The notes: a model not told the origin generated them from the letters alone. A DNA stretch of 64,000 nucleotides from CAWJMD01 sp963700925 (GCA_963700925.1 OY969553.1:4216001-4280000); one strand, 5' to 3'; positions 8,098 to 17,302 are shown, counted from the stretch's first letter. Program-made: numbers and translations.

Positions 8098-9372
8098 ATG
8101 ATCCGATCCTCGCGCGCCTGGCGCACGACGGCGGTTCTCGGTGTGGCTGCGCTTGCACTGACGGCATGCGGTGATGATGGGGGCGAAGAGCCGGGCACCG
8201 AGCCTTCGGAGACGTCCTCCGAGGCCCCTGAGGGCGACGGCACCCTGACCATCGGGACCCTGTTGCCGCAGACGGGCAGCCTCGCCTTCCTCGGGCCACC
8301 GGAGTTCGCCGGCGTGCAGCTCGCGATCAACGACATCAACGCGGCCGGGGGTGTGCTCGGCCAGGACGTCGTCAAGATCGACGGTGACTCGGGCGACACC
8401 ACCACCGACATCGCGTCCCAGACGACCGAGCGCCTGCTGAGCGAGGACGTCGACACGATCATCGGCGCGGCGTCGTCCGGTGTGTCCCTCACCGTCATCG
8501 ACGCGATCACCGCCGCGGGCGTCGTCCACTTCTCGCCGGCGAACACCTCACCGGCATTCACGGAGTACGACGACAAGGGCCTGTACTTCCGCACGGCCCC
8601 GTCCGACGTCCTCCAGGGTCGTGTCCTCGGCAACCTGATCATCGAGGACGGCTACCTGGACGTCGGGATCATGGCCCTCGACGACGCCTACGGCAACGGC
8701 CTGGCCGACGCCGTGGAGTCCACTGTCGGCGAAGGTGGCGGTTCTGCGACCGACAAGATCATCTACAACCCGGAGGCGGCGACCTTCTCGGCCGAGGTCG
8801 GCCAGCTCAAGGCGTCGAACCCCGAGGCGATCGTGGTGATCGGCTTCGAGGAGACCAAGAAGATCCTTCCCGAGCTGATCGCCCAGGGCATCGGCCCCAA
8901 CACCGTCCCCCTGTACCTGGTGGACGGCAACCTCGCCGACTACAGCAAGGACTTCTCGCCCGGCACCCTCGTCGGAGCCAAGGGCACCCTGCCCGGCGGC
9001 CCTGACGCCGAGGGCGACGACTTCCAGGCCCGACTGCTCGAGGTCGACTCGAAGCTGACGGACTTCAGCTACGGCAAGGAGTCGTACGACGCCACCGTGA
9101 TGACCGCACTGGCGGCCCTCGCGGCAGGTTCCGACAACGGTGAGGCGATCGGCAGCAAGCTCGTCGAGATCAGCACCGAGGGCGACAAGTGCACGAACTT
9201 CGAAGACTGCGCTGCCCTGATCGAGGAAGGCACCGACATCGACTACGACGGTGTCTCGGGTCCGGTGGACTTCACCGAAGCCGGCGAGCCGAACTCGGCG
9301 ACGATCGGTATCTACGAGTACGGCGACGACAACAAGTACACCAACGTCGACTACGTCGAGGGTGAGGTCTGA
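8098..9372 (+). CDS. livK: Branched-chain amino-acid ABC transporter, substrate-binding lipoprotein
   Basis: Extracellular solute-binding protein, 424 aa, of the Leu/Ile/Val-binding (periplasmic-binding type I) family. It delivers ligand to the LivHM permease. The signal peptide ends in the lipobox LTAC (cysteine 24), followed by a Glu/Ser-rich spacer. The mature fold starts TIGTLLPQTGSLAFLGPPE and contains AINDINAAGGVLGQ and the ligand-side GAASSGVSLTVIDA, all characteristic. The ATG at 8098 has GAAGGAG 10 bases upstream. A likely -10 box TAGGTT lies at 8031-8036, so the leader would be about 60 nt. It is convergent with livF and shares a terminator with it. Actual substrate (amino acid, amide or urea) cannot be told from the sequence. 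Confidence 0.92.
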   Translation: MIRSSRAWRTTAVLGVAALALTACGDDGGEEPGTEPSETSSEAPEGDGTLTIGTLLPQTGSLAFLGPPEFAGVQLAINDINAAGGVLGQDVVKIDGDSGDTTTDIASQTTERLLSEDVDTIIGAASSGVSLTVIDAITAAGVVHFSPANTSPAFTEYDDKGLYFRTAPSDVLQGRVLGNLIIEDGYLDVGIMALDDAYGNGLADAVESTVGEGGGSATDKIIYNPEAATFSAEVGQLKASNPEAIVVIGFEETKKILPELIAQGIGPNTVPLYLVDGNLADYSKDFSPGTLVGAKGTLPGGPDAEGDDFQARLLEVDSKLTDFSYGKESYDATVMTALAALAAGSDNGEAIGSKLVEISTEGDKCTNFEDCAALIEEGTDIDYDGVSGPVDFTEAGEPNSATIGIYEYGDDNKYTNVDYVEGEV

Positions 9373-9400
9373 TCCAGACCGCCGCCCCAACGTGACAGAG

Positions 9401-9440
9401 AGGTGCCCCGCAGCCGAGAGGCTGCGGGGCACCTTTCTTG
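9401..9440 (+). terminator. Strong intrinsic terminator between livK and livF
   Basis: A perfect 15-bp GC-rich stem (9401-9415 with 9420-9434) closes on a GAGA loop, a GNRA tetraloop, and is followed by TTCTTG. It lies 28 bases after livK. Read from the other strand it could also end the livHMGF message, though the U-tract is poorer there. Confidence 0.92.
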
Positions 9441-9502
9441 TCGCTGGGTCTTGTCGTTGGTGCGAAGTCCGCTGACGGGGCTGACCGGGGACGGGGAACT
9501 GC

Positions 9503-10285
9503 TCAGGCCTTGGCGAGAGTGCCGAGGTAGAGCTCGATCACCTTCGGGTCGTTGGCCAGCGCCTTACCGGTGCCGCTGTAGGCGTTTCGGCCTTGGTCGA
9601 GCACGTAGCCGCGGTCGCAGATCTGCAGGCACCGCCGCGCGTTCTGCTCGACCATCACCACGGTGACGCCGGCGCGGTTGATCTGGCGGGTGCGGAGGAA
9701 GACCTCGTCCTGCATCACCGGCGACAGGCCGGCGGAGGGCTCATCGAGAAGGAGGACGGACGGCTCCATCATCAGCGCCCGGCTCATCGCCACCATCTGA
9801 CGCTCGCCGCCCGACAACGAGCCCGCGCGCTGCGCTCGTCTGTCACCAAGTGTGGGGAAGAGGGACGTGACGAACTCGAACCTCTCCTTGAACCGCTTGG
9901 GTGACTGGTAGGCACCCATCTGCATGTTCTCCTCGATGGTGAGCGAGGGGAAGACGTTGTTCGTCTGCGGCACGAATCCCACGCCCTGCGCGACGAGCTG
10001 GTTCGCCTTCAGACCGGTGATGTCGGCATCCCGCAGCGTGACGGTCCCACTGCTGACCTTGACGAGGCCGAAGAGGGCCTTGAGGAGGGTCGACTTGCCG
10101 GCGCCGTTGGGCCCGATGATGCCGACCAGCTCGCCCTCCTTCGCGTACAGGTCACAGCCGTTGAGGATGTTGACACCGGGCACGTAGCCGGCGATGAGGT
10201 CGTCGGCCCGCAGCAGGGCGCCATGCGAGGCGGCGACGTGGTCTCCGCGGTCGGCGTCCTTCGAGAGGGGGGCCCTGGCGCTCAT
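9503..10285 (-). CDS. livF: Branched-chain amino-acid ABC transporter, ATP-binding protein LivF
   Basis: 260 aa ATPase of the liv transporter. Walker A is GPNGAGKST, the ABC signature LSGGERQ, and Walker B LLLDEP followed by SAGLSP. The block FVPQTNNVFPSLTIEENM is typical of LivF. About 25 residues precede the usual family start (N-terminal SARAPLSKDADRGDH). The start overlaps the end of livG by 4 bases, so it is the last gene of the livH-M-G-F operon. Confidence 0.95.
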   Translation of the reverse strand: MSARAPLSKDADRGDHVAASHGALLRADDLIAGYVPGVNILNGCDLYAKEGELVGIIGPNGAGKSTLLKALFGLVKVSSGTVTLRDADITGLKANQLVAQGVGFVPQTNNVFPSLTIEENMQMGAYQSPKRFKERFEFVTSLFPTLGDRRAQRAGSLSGGERQMVAMSRALMMEPSVLLLDEPSAGLSPVMQDEVFLRTRQINRAGVTVVMVEQNARRCLQICDRGYVLDQGRNAYSGTGKALANDPKVIELYLGTLAKA

Positions 10286-11343
10286 CGTGCGTCCTTCCCG
10301 TGCGTGTCTGCGCCCTCGATCGGGGGCACGTCCTCACCTCTCTCGGCGGCGATCTCGGCCACCACCTCGGCCTGGATCTCTGCGAGCTGCTGCTCCTCTT
10401 CCTCCACGGTGAGCGGCGCGTCGTGGTGGCTGCCGAGATAGGCGTCGATGACAGCCTGGTCGGCCATCACGGCGTCCGGGGGCCCCTCGGCCACCACCTT
10501 GCCCTGGGCCATCACGATCACCCAGTCGGAGATGTCGCGAACCATGTCCATGTCGTGCTCGACGAACAGCACCGTCATGCCCTGCTCGCGGAGGTCCTTG
10601 ACGTGGCCGAGCAGCGACTGCGTCAGAGCGGGGTTCACCCCCGCCATGGGCTCGTCGAGCATCACCATCTCGGGGCCACTCATCAGGGCCCGCGCCATCT
10701 CGAGCAGCTTCCGCTGGCCGCCGGAGAGGCTGCCGGCGAAGTCGTCACGCTTGGCGTCGAGCTTGAAGCGCGCGAGGAGCGTCTCGGCACGGTCGGTGTT
10801 GTCCTTCTCCTGCTCCCGCCACAGTGGCTTGAACATGGCCTGCAGCAGGCTCTCGCCTCGCTGCCCGGTGGCTCCGAGGCGCATGTTCTCGATCACCGTC
10901 AGACGCGACAGGGACTTGGTCAGCTGGAACGTGCGGACCATCCCTCCCCTCGACACGCGGTGGGCGGGGACGCCGGCCAGTGACCGTTCGTTGAAGGTCC
11001 ATCTGCCGCTGTCGGGCTTGTCGAAACCGGTCAGCAGGTTGAAGAAGGTCGTCTTGCCGGCACCGTTGGGTCCGATCAGGGCGGTGATCGCACCGCGCTG
11101 GATCTCGATGTGCTCGACGTCCACCGCGGTCAGACCGCCGAACGTGCGGGTGACCGAGTCAGCGATCAGGATCGGGTCCGGCTTCTTGGACCCCGGCACG
11201 CGCGGTACGTCGGCAAGTGCCGCGGTGGCGGCCTGCTTTCGGACGCCTGGCCCGGCGTCGCGCTGCGCCGCATCCAGAGCGCGTCGCTCCTCGTCGGTCA
11301 CGCTGTCGCCCTTCGCGAGGGGGACGGGCTGGTCAGCGGGCAT
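10282..11343 (-). CDS. livG: Branched-chain amino-acid ABC transporter, ATP-binding protein LivG (extended termini)
   Basis: 353 aa, against about 250-260 for usual LivG. The core ATPase (about residues 55-305) has Walker A GPNGAGKTT, the LivG loop NLLTGFDKPDSG, signature LSGGQRK, Walker B VMLDEPMAGVNP and the LivG-type VFVEHDMDMV. Extra sequence lies at both ends. The first 50 or so residues are charged and Ala/Asp-rich. A C-terminal tail after AYLGSHHD is strongly acidic and probably helical (TVEEEEQQLAEIQAEVVAEI). It overlaps livM by 11 bases and livF by 4. The extensions are not part of the ATPase fold and their role is unknown. Confidence 0.94.
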   Translation of the reverse strand: MPADQPVPLAKGDSVTDEERRALDAAQRDAGPGVRKQAATAALADVPRVPGSKKPDPILIADSVTRTFGGLTAVDVEHIEIQRGAITALIGPNGAGKTTFFNLLTGFDKPDSGRWTFNERSLAGVPAHRVSRGGMVRTFQLTKSLSRLTVIENMRLGATGQRGESLLQAMFKPLWREQEKDNTDRAETLLARFKLDAKRDDFAGSLSGGQRKLLEMARALMSGPEMVMLDEPMAGVNPALTQSLLGHVKDLREQGMTVLFVEHDMDMVRDISDWVIVMAQGKVVAEGPPDAVMADQAVIDAYLGSHHDAPLTVEEEEQQLAEIQAEVVAEIAAERGEDVPPIEGADTHGKDAR

Positions 11344-12325
11344 TGATCGCGATCTCCCTCTTGTCTCCGAAGATCCCCTGCGGTCTGAAGACCATGAGGA
11401 GCATCAGGGCGAGGCCGACCAGCATGAACCTGACCTGCCCGACCTGGTTCGTGGACATGATCTCGCCTGAGATGAGTCCTTGCCTCACAGCCTGGCTCAG
11501 CACGTTGTCCGTCAGCGACAGCACGACCCAGAAGATCGCGGCCCCGACGACCGGGCCGAGCACCCTGCCTGCCCCTCCCAGCAACAACACGGTGTAGGCG
11601 AAGAAGGTGAAGGCGGTCCCGTACAGGTCCGGCTGCACGGCCGCCCGACCCAGCGCGAAGATGAACCCGGCCAGGGCGCCGATCACGCCACCCAGCACGA
11701 GCGCCTGCATCTTGTACGCGTAGACGTTCTTGCCGAGGCTGCGGACGGCGTCCTCGTCCTCACGGATGCCCTTCAGCACCCTTCCCCAGGGGCTGCGCAT
11801 CAGCAGCCAGACCACGAGGCAGCACAGGATCACGAGTGTCCAGCCCACCAGGAGCACCCACGACACCCGCTCGCTGTACCGCCATGGCCCGAACCCGTAA
11901 GTCCCGTCGGGGAAGGGGTTCATCGAGTAGAACCCGCGGTCGAAGGCCTGCAGACCGTCGGAGCCGCCGGTGTACTTGCCGAGGCTCGCCGACCGGAACA
12001 CCAACCGCACGATCTCTGCGGCGGCGATGGTGGCGATCGCCAGGTAGTCGGCTCGGAGCCGAAGCGTCGGGACGCCGAGCAGGAGCGCGAGCAGCACGGC
12101 CCCGGCGATGCCCACGAGGATGCCGACTCCGAACGGCAGCGCGAAGGTGGTCACCATCACCGCGATGCCGTAGGCACCGACCGCGACGAAGGCGGCCTGT
12201 CCGAAGTTCAGCAGACCGGCGTAGCCGAAGTGCAGGTTGAGCCCGATGGCGGCGAGGCCGTAGACGACCGTCTCGAGCCCGAAGGCCGACCGGAGAGCAT
12301 TGCTGAGAATTGTTGACCAGTCCAT
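11333..12325 (-). CDS. livM: Branched-chain amino-acid ABC transporter, permease LivM
   Basis: 330 aa integral membrane permease with about eight to ten hydrophobic segments. The LivM hallmark G-Y-A-G-L-L-N-F-G-Q-A-A-F near residues 33-45 and LRADYLAIATIAAAEIVR are present. The cytoplasmic EAA-like loop that contacts the ATPases is around SPWGRVLKGIREDEDAVRSLG. Pairs with LivH in the membrane. Starts with ATG 10 bases after the livH stop. Confidence 0.93.
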   Translation of the reverse strand: MDWSTILSNALRSAFGLETVVYGLAAIGLNLHFGYAGLLNFGQAAFVAVGAYGIAVMVTTFALPFGVGILVGIAGAVLLALLLGVPTLRLRADYLAIATIAAAEIVRLVFRSASLGKYTGGSDGLQAFDRGFYSMNPFPDGTYGFGPWRYSERVSWVLLVGWTLVILCCLVVWLLMRSPWGRVLKGIREDEDAVRSLGKNVYAYKMQALVLGGVIGALAGFIFALGRAAVQPDLYGTAFTFFAYTVLLLGGAGRVLGPVVGAAIFWVVLSLTDNVLSQAVRQGLISGEIMSTNQVGQVRFMLVGLALMLLMVFRPQGIFGDKREIAINAR

Positions 12326-12335
12326 GACGCGTCCC

Positions 12336-13691
12336 TCACCCGATCCGCTCGCGGCGACCCAGGATGCCCTGCGGTCTGATCAACAAGATGACGATGAGCA
12401 CTGCGAGCGCCCCGACGTTCTTGAGCTCCGTCGGGATGAACAGCGTGCTGAGCTCGATGAAGAGTCCGACGACGATGCTGCCGATCAGGGCGCCGAACGC
12501 GGTACCGAGACCACCGAGCGTGACAGCGGCGAAGACGAGCAGCAGGATCTGGAAGCCCATCTGGAAGTTGATCTGCTGCGCGAGGCCGAGCAGGATCCCG
12601 GCCAGGCCCGCCAGCGCCGCGCCGCCGACCCACACGGTCTGGATGACGCGGTCGACGTCGATGCCGGACGCTGCGGCCAGCGCCGGGTTGTCGGCGACTG
12701 CTCGGGTCGCCTTGCCGAGGCGGGTCTTCAGGAGTCCCACCCCGACGGCAATCAGGACGATGGTTGCCAGCGCCATGCTGATGAAGTCCAGTGGCCTGAG
12801 CGTGATCGGGCCGACCGCAACCCCGGCCTGGCCCCGGTAGTCCGCGAACGACTCGGTCCCGCCGCCGAACTGGTAGAGGAACATGTACCGCAGCAGCAGG
12901 GAGAGGCCGATCGAGACGATCATCATCGCGATCAGTCCCGTACCGCGCTTTCGCAGCGGGCCCCACAGCAATCGGTCGTTCAGGTAGCCGCCCAGTCCGC
13001 AGACGAGCACGGCAATGGGCGCCGCCACCAGCAGCGGCAGGCCGAAGGTCACGTTGAAGAGGAAGCCGATCAGCGCGCCGAAGGTGACGAGCTCGCCGTG
13101 TGCGAAGTTGGTCAGCCCTGTCGTGCCGAAGATCAGGGACAGGCCGATGGAGGCCAGCGCGATGATGAGCCCGAAGCGCAGGCCGCTGGCCGTGAGCTGG
13201 AGCACGCGCGAGGTCCCTCCACCGCCGGCCCCGCCCGCGGACTCGGCGCCCTCCTCGCTGAGACGGAAGGCCACCGTGCGAGCGTCACCCGCCACGACCT
13301 GGGTCTCGATCGGGTTGACCCGTGGGATCAGGCCCTCGGCCTCGGACGGGAGGCTCCCCTCGTCCAGGACCACGCTGTAGGCACCCGGGCCAGGCAGCGG
13401 TATCGCGGCCACGCCGGCGTCGTCGGTCACCCCCGAGGCGATCTCCTCGCCGTTCTGCTCCACCGAGATCGTCACCCCGGCGAGGTCCACGCCGTCCCCG
13501 GTGCGCACGCGGGCGTTGATGGCCTCACCTCCCTCGGCGGGAGGCGCCTCGGTCGCACCGGGCGCCGGTGTGGTGGGCGCGGGCGTCGTGGTGGCGGACG
13601 CCGCAGCGGCACCCGTCACGAGAGTCAGGAGGGCGAGGAGCAGGCCGGCCACGAGGGTGGCGGCGCTACGAGCACTGGGACCTGCGGGCAC
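12336..13691 (-). CDS. livH: Branched-chain amino-acid ABC transporter, permease LivH with N-terminal extracellular domain
   Basis: 451 aa, about 150 longer than ordinary LivH. The GTG at 13691 was chosen because GGAGGT lies 6 bases upstream. The first 30 or so residues form a signal peptide (TLVAGLLLALLTLVTG, then AAAASA). A Thr/Pro/Ala linker follows. Next comes a roughly 90-residue beta-sandwich-like region (RVRTGDGVDLAGVTISVEQ, then GVTDDAGVAAIPLPGPGAY) resembling carboxypeptidase-regulatory or Ig-like folds. The permease proper starts near residue 175 (GLRFGLIIALASIGLSLIF) and has the LivH features TGLTNFAHGELVTFGAL and the loop TRAVADNPALAAASGID. First gene of the operon; a possible -10 box (TATGCT on the minus strand) is at 13794-13799. 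Confidence 0.9.
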   Translation of the reverse strand: MPAGPSARSAATLVAGLLLALLTLVTGAAAASATTTPAPTTPAPGATEAPPAEGGEAINARVRTGDGVDLAGVTISVEQNGEEIASGVTDDAGVAAIPLPGPGAYSVVLDEGSLPSEAEGLIPRVNPIETQVVAGDARTVAFRLSEEGAESAGGAGGGGTSRVLQLTASGLRFGLIIALASIGLSLIFGTTGLTNFAHGELVTFGALIGFLFNVTFGLPLLVAAPIAVLVCGLGGYLNDRLLWGPLRKRGTGLIAMMIVSIGLSLLLRYMFLYQFGGGTESFADYRGQAGVAVGPITLRPLDFISMALATIVLIAVGVGLLKTRLGKATRAVADNPALAAASGIDVDRVIQTVWVGGAALAGLAGILLGLAQQINFQMGFQILLLVFAAVTLGGLGTAFGALIGSIVVGLFIELSTLFIPTELKNVGALAVLIVILLIRPQGILGRRERIG

Positions 13692-13912
13692 TGCGGTACC
13701 TCCGCGGGGAGTCGGTGGCAGGACGGTGACGGGGGGTCCGTAGGTCCCTCGTGACGGGCTCTGGTCCGGTCGGCGTTGATCGGGGCGGGCGTGAGCATAA
13801 CGGGCCCGGAGGCTACCTGGGCGTACGTGGGGCAGCGTTCGGCCGTCGAGTCGAACTTGTGATGCTCGGTATCTCCGGCTGTGAGGGGCTGGGCAGGATT
13901 TGCGCCGTGGCC

Positions 13913-13918
13913 TAGGCT
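13913..13918 (+). promoter_or_regulatory. -10 element of the GNAT gene (leaderless type)
   Basis: TAGGCT ends 6 bases before the GTG start at 13925. The region between this gene and livH (about 230 bases) otherwise holds only the livH leader. Confidence 0.55.
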
Positions 13919-13924
13919 CCGCCC

Positions 13925-14518
13925 GTGGCTCGTCCTGTGGTGAGTGTTCGCCGGGCCGGCGGGTCCGACGTCCCCGCGTTGCTGGCGCTGCTGTGCGGTG
14001 AACGGGCGGGCGACGGGCCGAACCACCCCGGCCTGAAACGGGAGCGGGTCCGGCACGTGATCGCCCGGCCCGACGTGCAGGTGCTGCTCGCCGAGGCGAG
14101 TGCGAGCCGAGGTGACCACCCTCCCGTTGCGGTCGGCGTGCTGGTGCTGCGGTACGGCGAGCTGCTCCCTCTGGGCGGTTACCCGTCCGTGCACGTCGAG
14201 CAGCTGTGGGTGCATCCCGACCACCGGCGGCGCGGGGTCGCTCGGGTGCTCCTGAGAGGCGCCGCATCGCTTGGCGAGCAGTGGGGCCTCGACGACGTCG
14301 TCTGCGCGGTGCCGCCACTTGGCCGCGAGGCGCACCGCTTCCTGGCGCGACTCGGGTTCGCGCCGGTGGTGACCCATCGGGCGGTGCCGGTGGCGACCCT
14401 CCTGCGCCGGCTGTCCGGCGTGTCCGAACCGGAGCGCCGCCGCGGGCGGCTGGAGCAGGTCGTCATCCGCAGGCGGCGGGAACAACGGTCGGCGGTGCGT
14501 CCTAGTGTGACGGTGTGA
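13925..14518 (+). CDS. GNAT-family N-acetyltransferase
   Basis: 197 aa protein of the Gcn5-related acetyltransferase fold; the substrate is unknown. The acetyl-CoA loop is visible as VHPDHRRRGVARVLLRGA (Q/RxxGxG/A type) near residues 98-115, preceded by the beta strand VHVEQLW. The C-terminal part is very arginine-rich. Its GTG start follows a TAGGCT box by 6 bases. The stop overlaps the polA start by 4 bases (GTGA), so polA may be partly co-translated, although polA also has its own -10 box inside this gene. Confidence 0.85.
   Translation: MARPVVSVRRAGGSDVPALLALLCGERAGDGPNHPGLKRERVRHVIARPDVQVLLAEASASRGDHPPVAVGVLVLRYGELLPLGGYPSVHVEQLWVHPDHRRRGVARVLLRGAASLGEQWGLDDVVCAVPPLGREAHRFLARLGFAPVVTHRAVPVATLLRRLSGVSEPERRRGRLEQVVIRRRREQRSAVRPSVTV
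14503..14508 (+). promoter_or_regulatory. Candidate -10 element of polA
   Basis: TAGTGT ends 6 bases before the GTG of polA and lies inside the preceding GNAT gene. Eight bases upstream of it is CGGTCGGCG, a 6-of-9 match to the DNA-damage motif TTGTCGGTG seen at uvrA. Confidence 0.45.
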
Positions 14519-17268
14519 CCGCAGCCGTCCCCGACATCACGTCAGCCATCGCCCCCGACGACACCACCTCGTCAGGCCGCCTTCTCCTCGTCGACGGCCA
14601 CTCGCTGGCCTACCGCGCCTTCTTCGCGTTGCCGGTCGAGAACTTCTCGACCACCACCGGGCAGTCGACGAACGCCGTGTACGGCTTCACCTCGATGCTC
14701 ATCAACGTGCTCCGCGACGAGCAGCCCACCCACCTCGCCGTGACGTTCGACGTGTCGCGGCAGACCTTCCGCAGTGAGCAGTACGCGGCGTACAAGGCGA
14801 ACCGGTCCAAGAGCCCGGACGAGTTCCGCGGGCAGGTCGACCTGATCAAGGAGGTGCTGGCGGCGCTCCGGGTGATCATCGTCGAGAAGGACGGCTTCGA
14901 GGCCGACGACGTGATCGCGACGCTGACCACGCAGGCTCTGGACGAGGGCTTCCAGGTGCTGGTCTGCTCTGGCGACCGCGACGCCCTGCAACTGGTCACC
15001 GAGCGCTCCACCCTGCTGTACCCGGTGCGAGGGGTCTCGGAGCTGACCCGGATGACGCCGGACGCCGTGCAGGCCAAGTACGGCATCCCGCCGCGGCTGT
15101 ATCCCGACCTCGCCGCCCTCGTGGGGGAGAGCAGCGACAACCTCCCGGGAATCCCGGGCGTCGGCCCGAAGACCGCAGCCAAGTGGATCAACACCTACGG
15201 CGACCTGGACGGCATCGTCGCCGAGGTCGACACGATTGGCGGCAAGGCGGGGCAGGGCCTTCGCGACAACCTCGCCCAGGTGCTGGTCAACCGCCGCCTC
15301 AATGCCCTCGTGCGCGACCTCGACCTTCCTGTCACCCCGCGCGACCTGGCGGTGCAGGCATGGGACCGCGACCAGGTGCACCAGGTGTTCGACGGGCTCG
15401 AGTTCCGGGTGCTGCGCGAGCGGCTGTTCGAGACGCTGACGACGCCCGAGCCTGAGGCCGAAGGCGGGTTCGACGTCGACCTCGCTCGCCCCGTTGGCGA
15501 TGCCGTGCGCGTCTGGCTTGAGGAAAACGCTTCCGGCCCAACAGGTGTCGCCGTGGTCGGCGACCTGCGCGTGCTGGGTCGTGCGACCGGTCTGGCGCTC
15601 ACCGGCGCTGGCGGAGCGAGCGCCTGGTTCGATCTCGACGCTCAGAAGGCCGAAGACGAGGAGGGGTGGCGGCTGCTGGCCGCGTGGTTGGCAGACCCGC
15701 TGCGCCCCAAGGCGTTCCACGATGCCAAGCCATCGCTCCACGCCCTGGCCCACCACGACCTCGCGGTCAGCGGCGTGGTCAGTGACACGGCGCTCGCTGC
15801 CTATCTGAGCCGGCCCGACCAGCGGTCGTACGACCTAGCCGACCTCGCCGTCCGGCACCTGCACCGCGACCTGCGCGTCGACGGTGCGGGCGGCTCAACG
15901 GGGGCCGCTCCAGCCGACGCCGGAGAGCAGCTTGCGCTCGACACCGGCGACGAGCCCGACGAGTCCGGGGCCGCGGCCGTGAGAGCGGCTGCGGTGCTCG
16001 AGCTGAGCACGGTGCTCGATTCGGAGCTCGAGGAGCGTGGCGGCAAGCGACTGATGCACGACGTCGAGCTTCCGCTGGTACAGGTGCTGGCGCGGATGGA
16101 GTCGACCGGGATCGCGGCGGCGACGGGGACACTCGACGGCCTGGCCGCCGACTTCGACGAGGGCGTGCGGCAGGCGGCACAGGACGCGTACACCGCGATC
16201 GGGCGCGAGGTGAACCTCGGGTCGCCCAAGCAGCTGCAGGAAGTGCTCTTCGACCAGCTGCAGATGCCGAAGACGAAGCGGAACAAGACCGGGTACACCA
16301 CCGACGCCGAGTCGCTGGCCGACCTGCTGGTCAAGACGGAGCACCCCTTCCTGAAGTCGCTCCTCGAGCATCGCGACGTGATCCGGCTGCGCCAGACGGT
16401 CGAGGGGCTGCGCAAGACCGTCGCGCCGGACGGTCGCATCCACACCACCTACGTGCAGACGATCGCCGCGACCGGACGGCTGTCGTCGGTCGAGCCCAAC
16501 CTGCAGAACATCCCGATCCGCACCGAGGCAGGCCGGCAGATCCGACAGTCGTTCGTCGTCGGAGAGGGGTACGAGACCCTCCTGACCGCCGACTACAGCC
16601 AGATCGAGATGCGGATCATGGCGCACCTCTCCCGTGACGAGGCGCTGATCGAGGCGTTCCGCTCGGGCGAGGACCTGCACTCCTTCGTCGGGTCCCGCGT
16701 GTTCTCGGTGCCGCCCGACGAGGTGACTCCTGCGATGCGCTCCAAGATCAAGGCGATGTCGTACGGACTTGCCTACGGGCTCAGCGCTTTTGGCCTGTCG
16801 AAGCAGCTGCGCATCGGCGTCGACGAGGCCAAGAGCCTGATGGACGAGTACTTCGACCGTTTCGGTGGTGTGCGCGACTACCTGCGTGGCGTCGTGGGGG
16901 AGGCGCGCCGCGACGGGTACACCGCGACGATCATGGGCCGGCGCCGCTACCTGCCCGACCTGACCAGCGACAACCGGCAGCGCCGTGAGGGTGCCGAGCG
17001 GATGGCCCTCAACGCCCCGATCCAGGGCTCGGCCGCCGACATCATCAAGCTCGCGATGCTGCGGGTGGATGCCGGTCTGCGCGAGGCCGGCCTCGGCTCG
17101 CGGATGCTCCTGCAGGTGCACGACGAGCTGGTGCTCGAGGTCGCGCCCGGGGAGCGTGCGGCCGTCGAGACCCTGGTGCGCGAGCAGATGGCCTCGGCGG
17201 CGGATCTCTCGGTGCCGCTGGAGGTGTCGGTCGGTCTGGGCGCCAGCTGGGACGAGGCGGGGCACTAG
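14515..17268 (+). CDS. polA: DNA polymerase I
   Basis: 917 aa family A polymerase that fills gaps and removes RNA primers. The first 300 or so residues are the 5'-3' exonuclease (LLLVDGHSLAYRAFFALP; VCSGDRDALQLV; helix-hairpin-helix GVGPKTAAKW). The middle region (about 330-500) corresponds to the 3'-5' exonuclease but lacks the catalytic DxE motif, so proofreading is probably absent, as in other actinobacterial PolA. The polymerase domain has motif A (DYSQIEMRIMAHLS), motif B (RSKIKAMSYGLAYGLSAFGL) and motif C (LLQVHDELVLEV). An acidic, Gly/Ala-rich insertion lies near 455-490. Start is a GTG overlapping the previous gene by 4 bases. Confidence 0.97.
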   Translation: MTAAVPDITSAIAPDDTTSSGRLLLVDGHSLAYRAFFALPVENFSTTTGQSTNAVYGFTSMLINVLRDEQPTHLAVTFDVSRQTFRSEQYAAYKANRSKSPDEFRGQVDLIKEVLAALRVIIVEKDGFEADDVIATLTTQALDEGFQVLVCSGDRDALQLVTERSTLLYPVRGVSELTRMTPDAVQAKYGIPPRLYPDLAALVGESSDNLPGIPGVGPKTAAKWINTYGDLDGIVAEVDTIGGKAGQGLRDNLAQVLVNRRLNALVRDLDLPVTPRDLAVQAWDRDQVHQVFDGLEFRVLRERLFETLTTPEPEAEGGFDVDLARPVGDAVRVWLEENASGPTGVAVVGDLRVLGRATGLALTGAGGASAWFDLDAQKAEDEEGWRLLAAWLADPLRPKAFHDAKPSLHALAHHDLAVSGVVSDTALAAYLSRPDQRSYDLADLAVRHLHRDLRVDGAGGSTGAAPADAGEQLALDTGDEPDESGAAAVRAAAVLELSTVLDSELEERGGKRLMHDVELPLVQVLARMESTGIAAATGTLDGLAADFDEGVRQAAQDAYTAIGREVNLGSPKQLQEVLFDQLQMPKTKRNKTGYTTDAESLADLLVKTEHPFLKSLLEHRDVIRLRQTVEGLRKTVAPDGRIHTTYVQTIAATGRLSSVEPNLQNIPIRTEAGRQIRQSFVVGEGYETLLTADYSQIEMRIMAHLSRDEALIEAFRSGEDLHSFVGSRVFSVPPDEVTPAMRSKIKAMSYGLAYGLSAFGLSKQLRIGVDEAKSLMDEYFDRFGGVRDYLRGVVGEARRDGYTATIMGRRRYLPDLTSDNRQRREGAERMALNAPIQGSAADIIKLAMLRVDAGLREAGLGSRMLLQVHDELVLEVAPGERAAVETLVREQMASAADLSVPLEVSVGLGASWDEAGH

Positions 17269-17302
17269 GCCAGTACCTGACGGGCACGAGGCGCACTGCC
17301 CC

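Noticed and set aside
13692..14318. LivH starting about 200 codons further upstream
   Set aside because: The extra region is Arg/Ala/Pro-rich and overlaps the GNAT gene on the other strand; GGAGGT with proper spacing supports GTG at 13691, which also gives a signal peptide.
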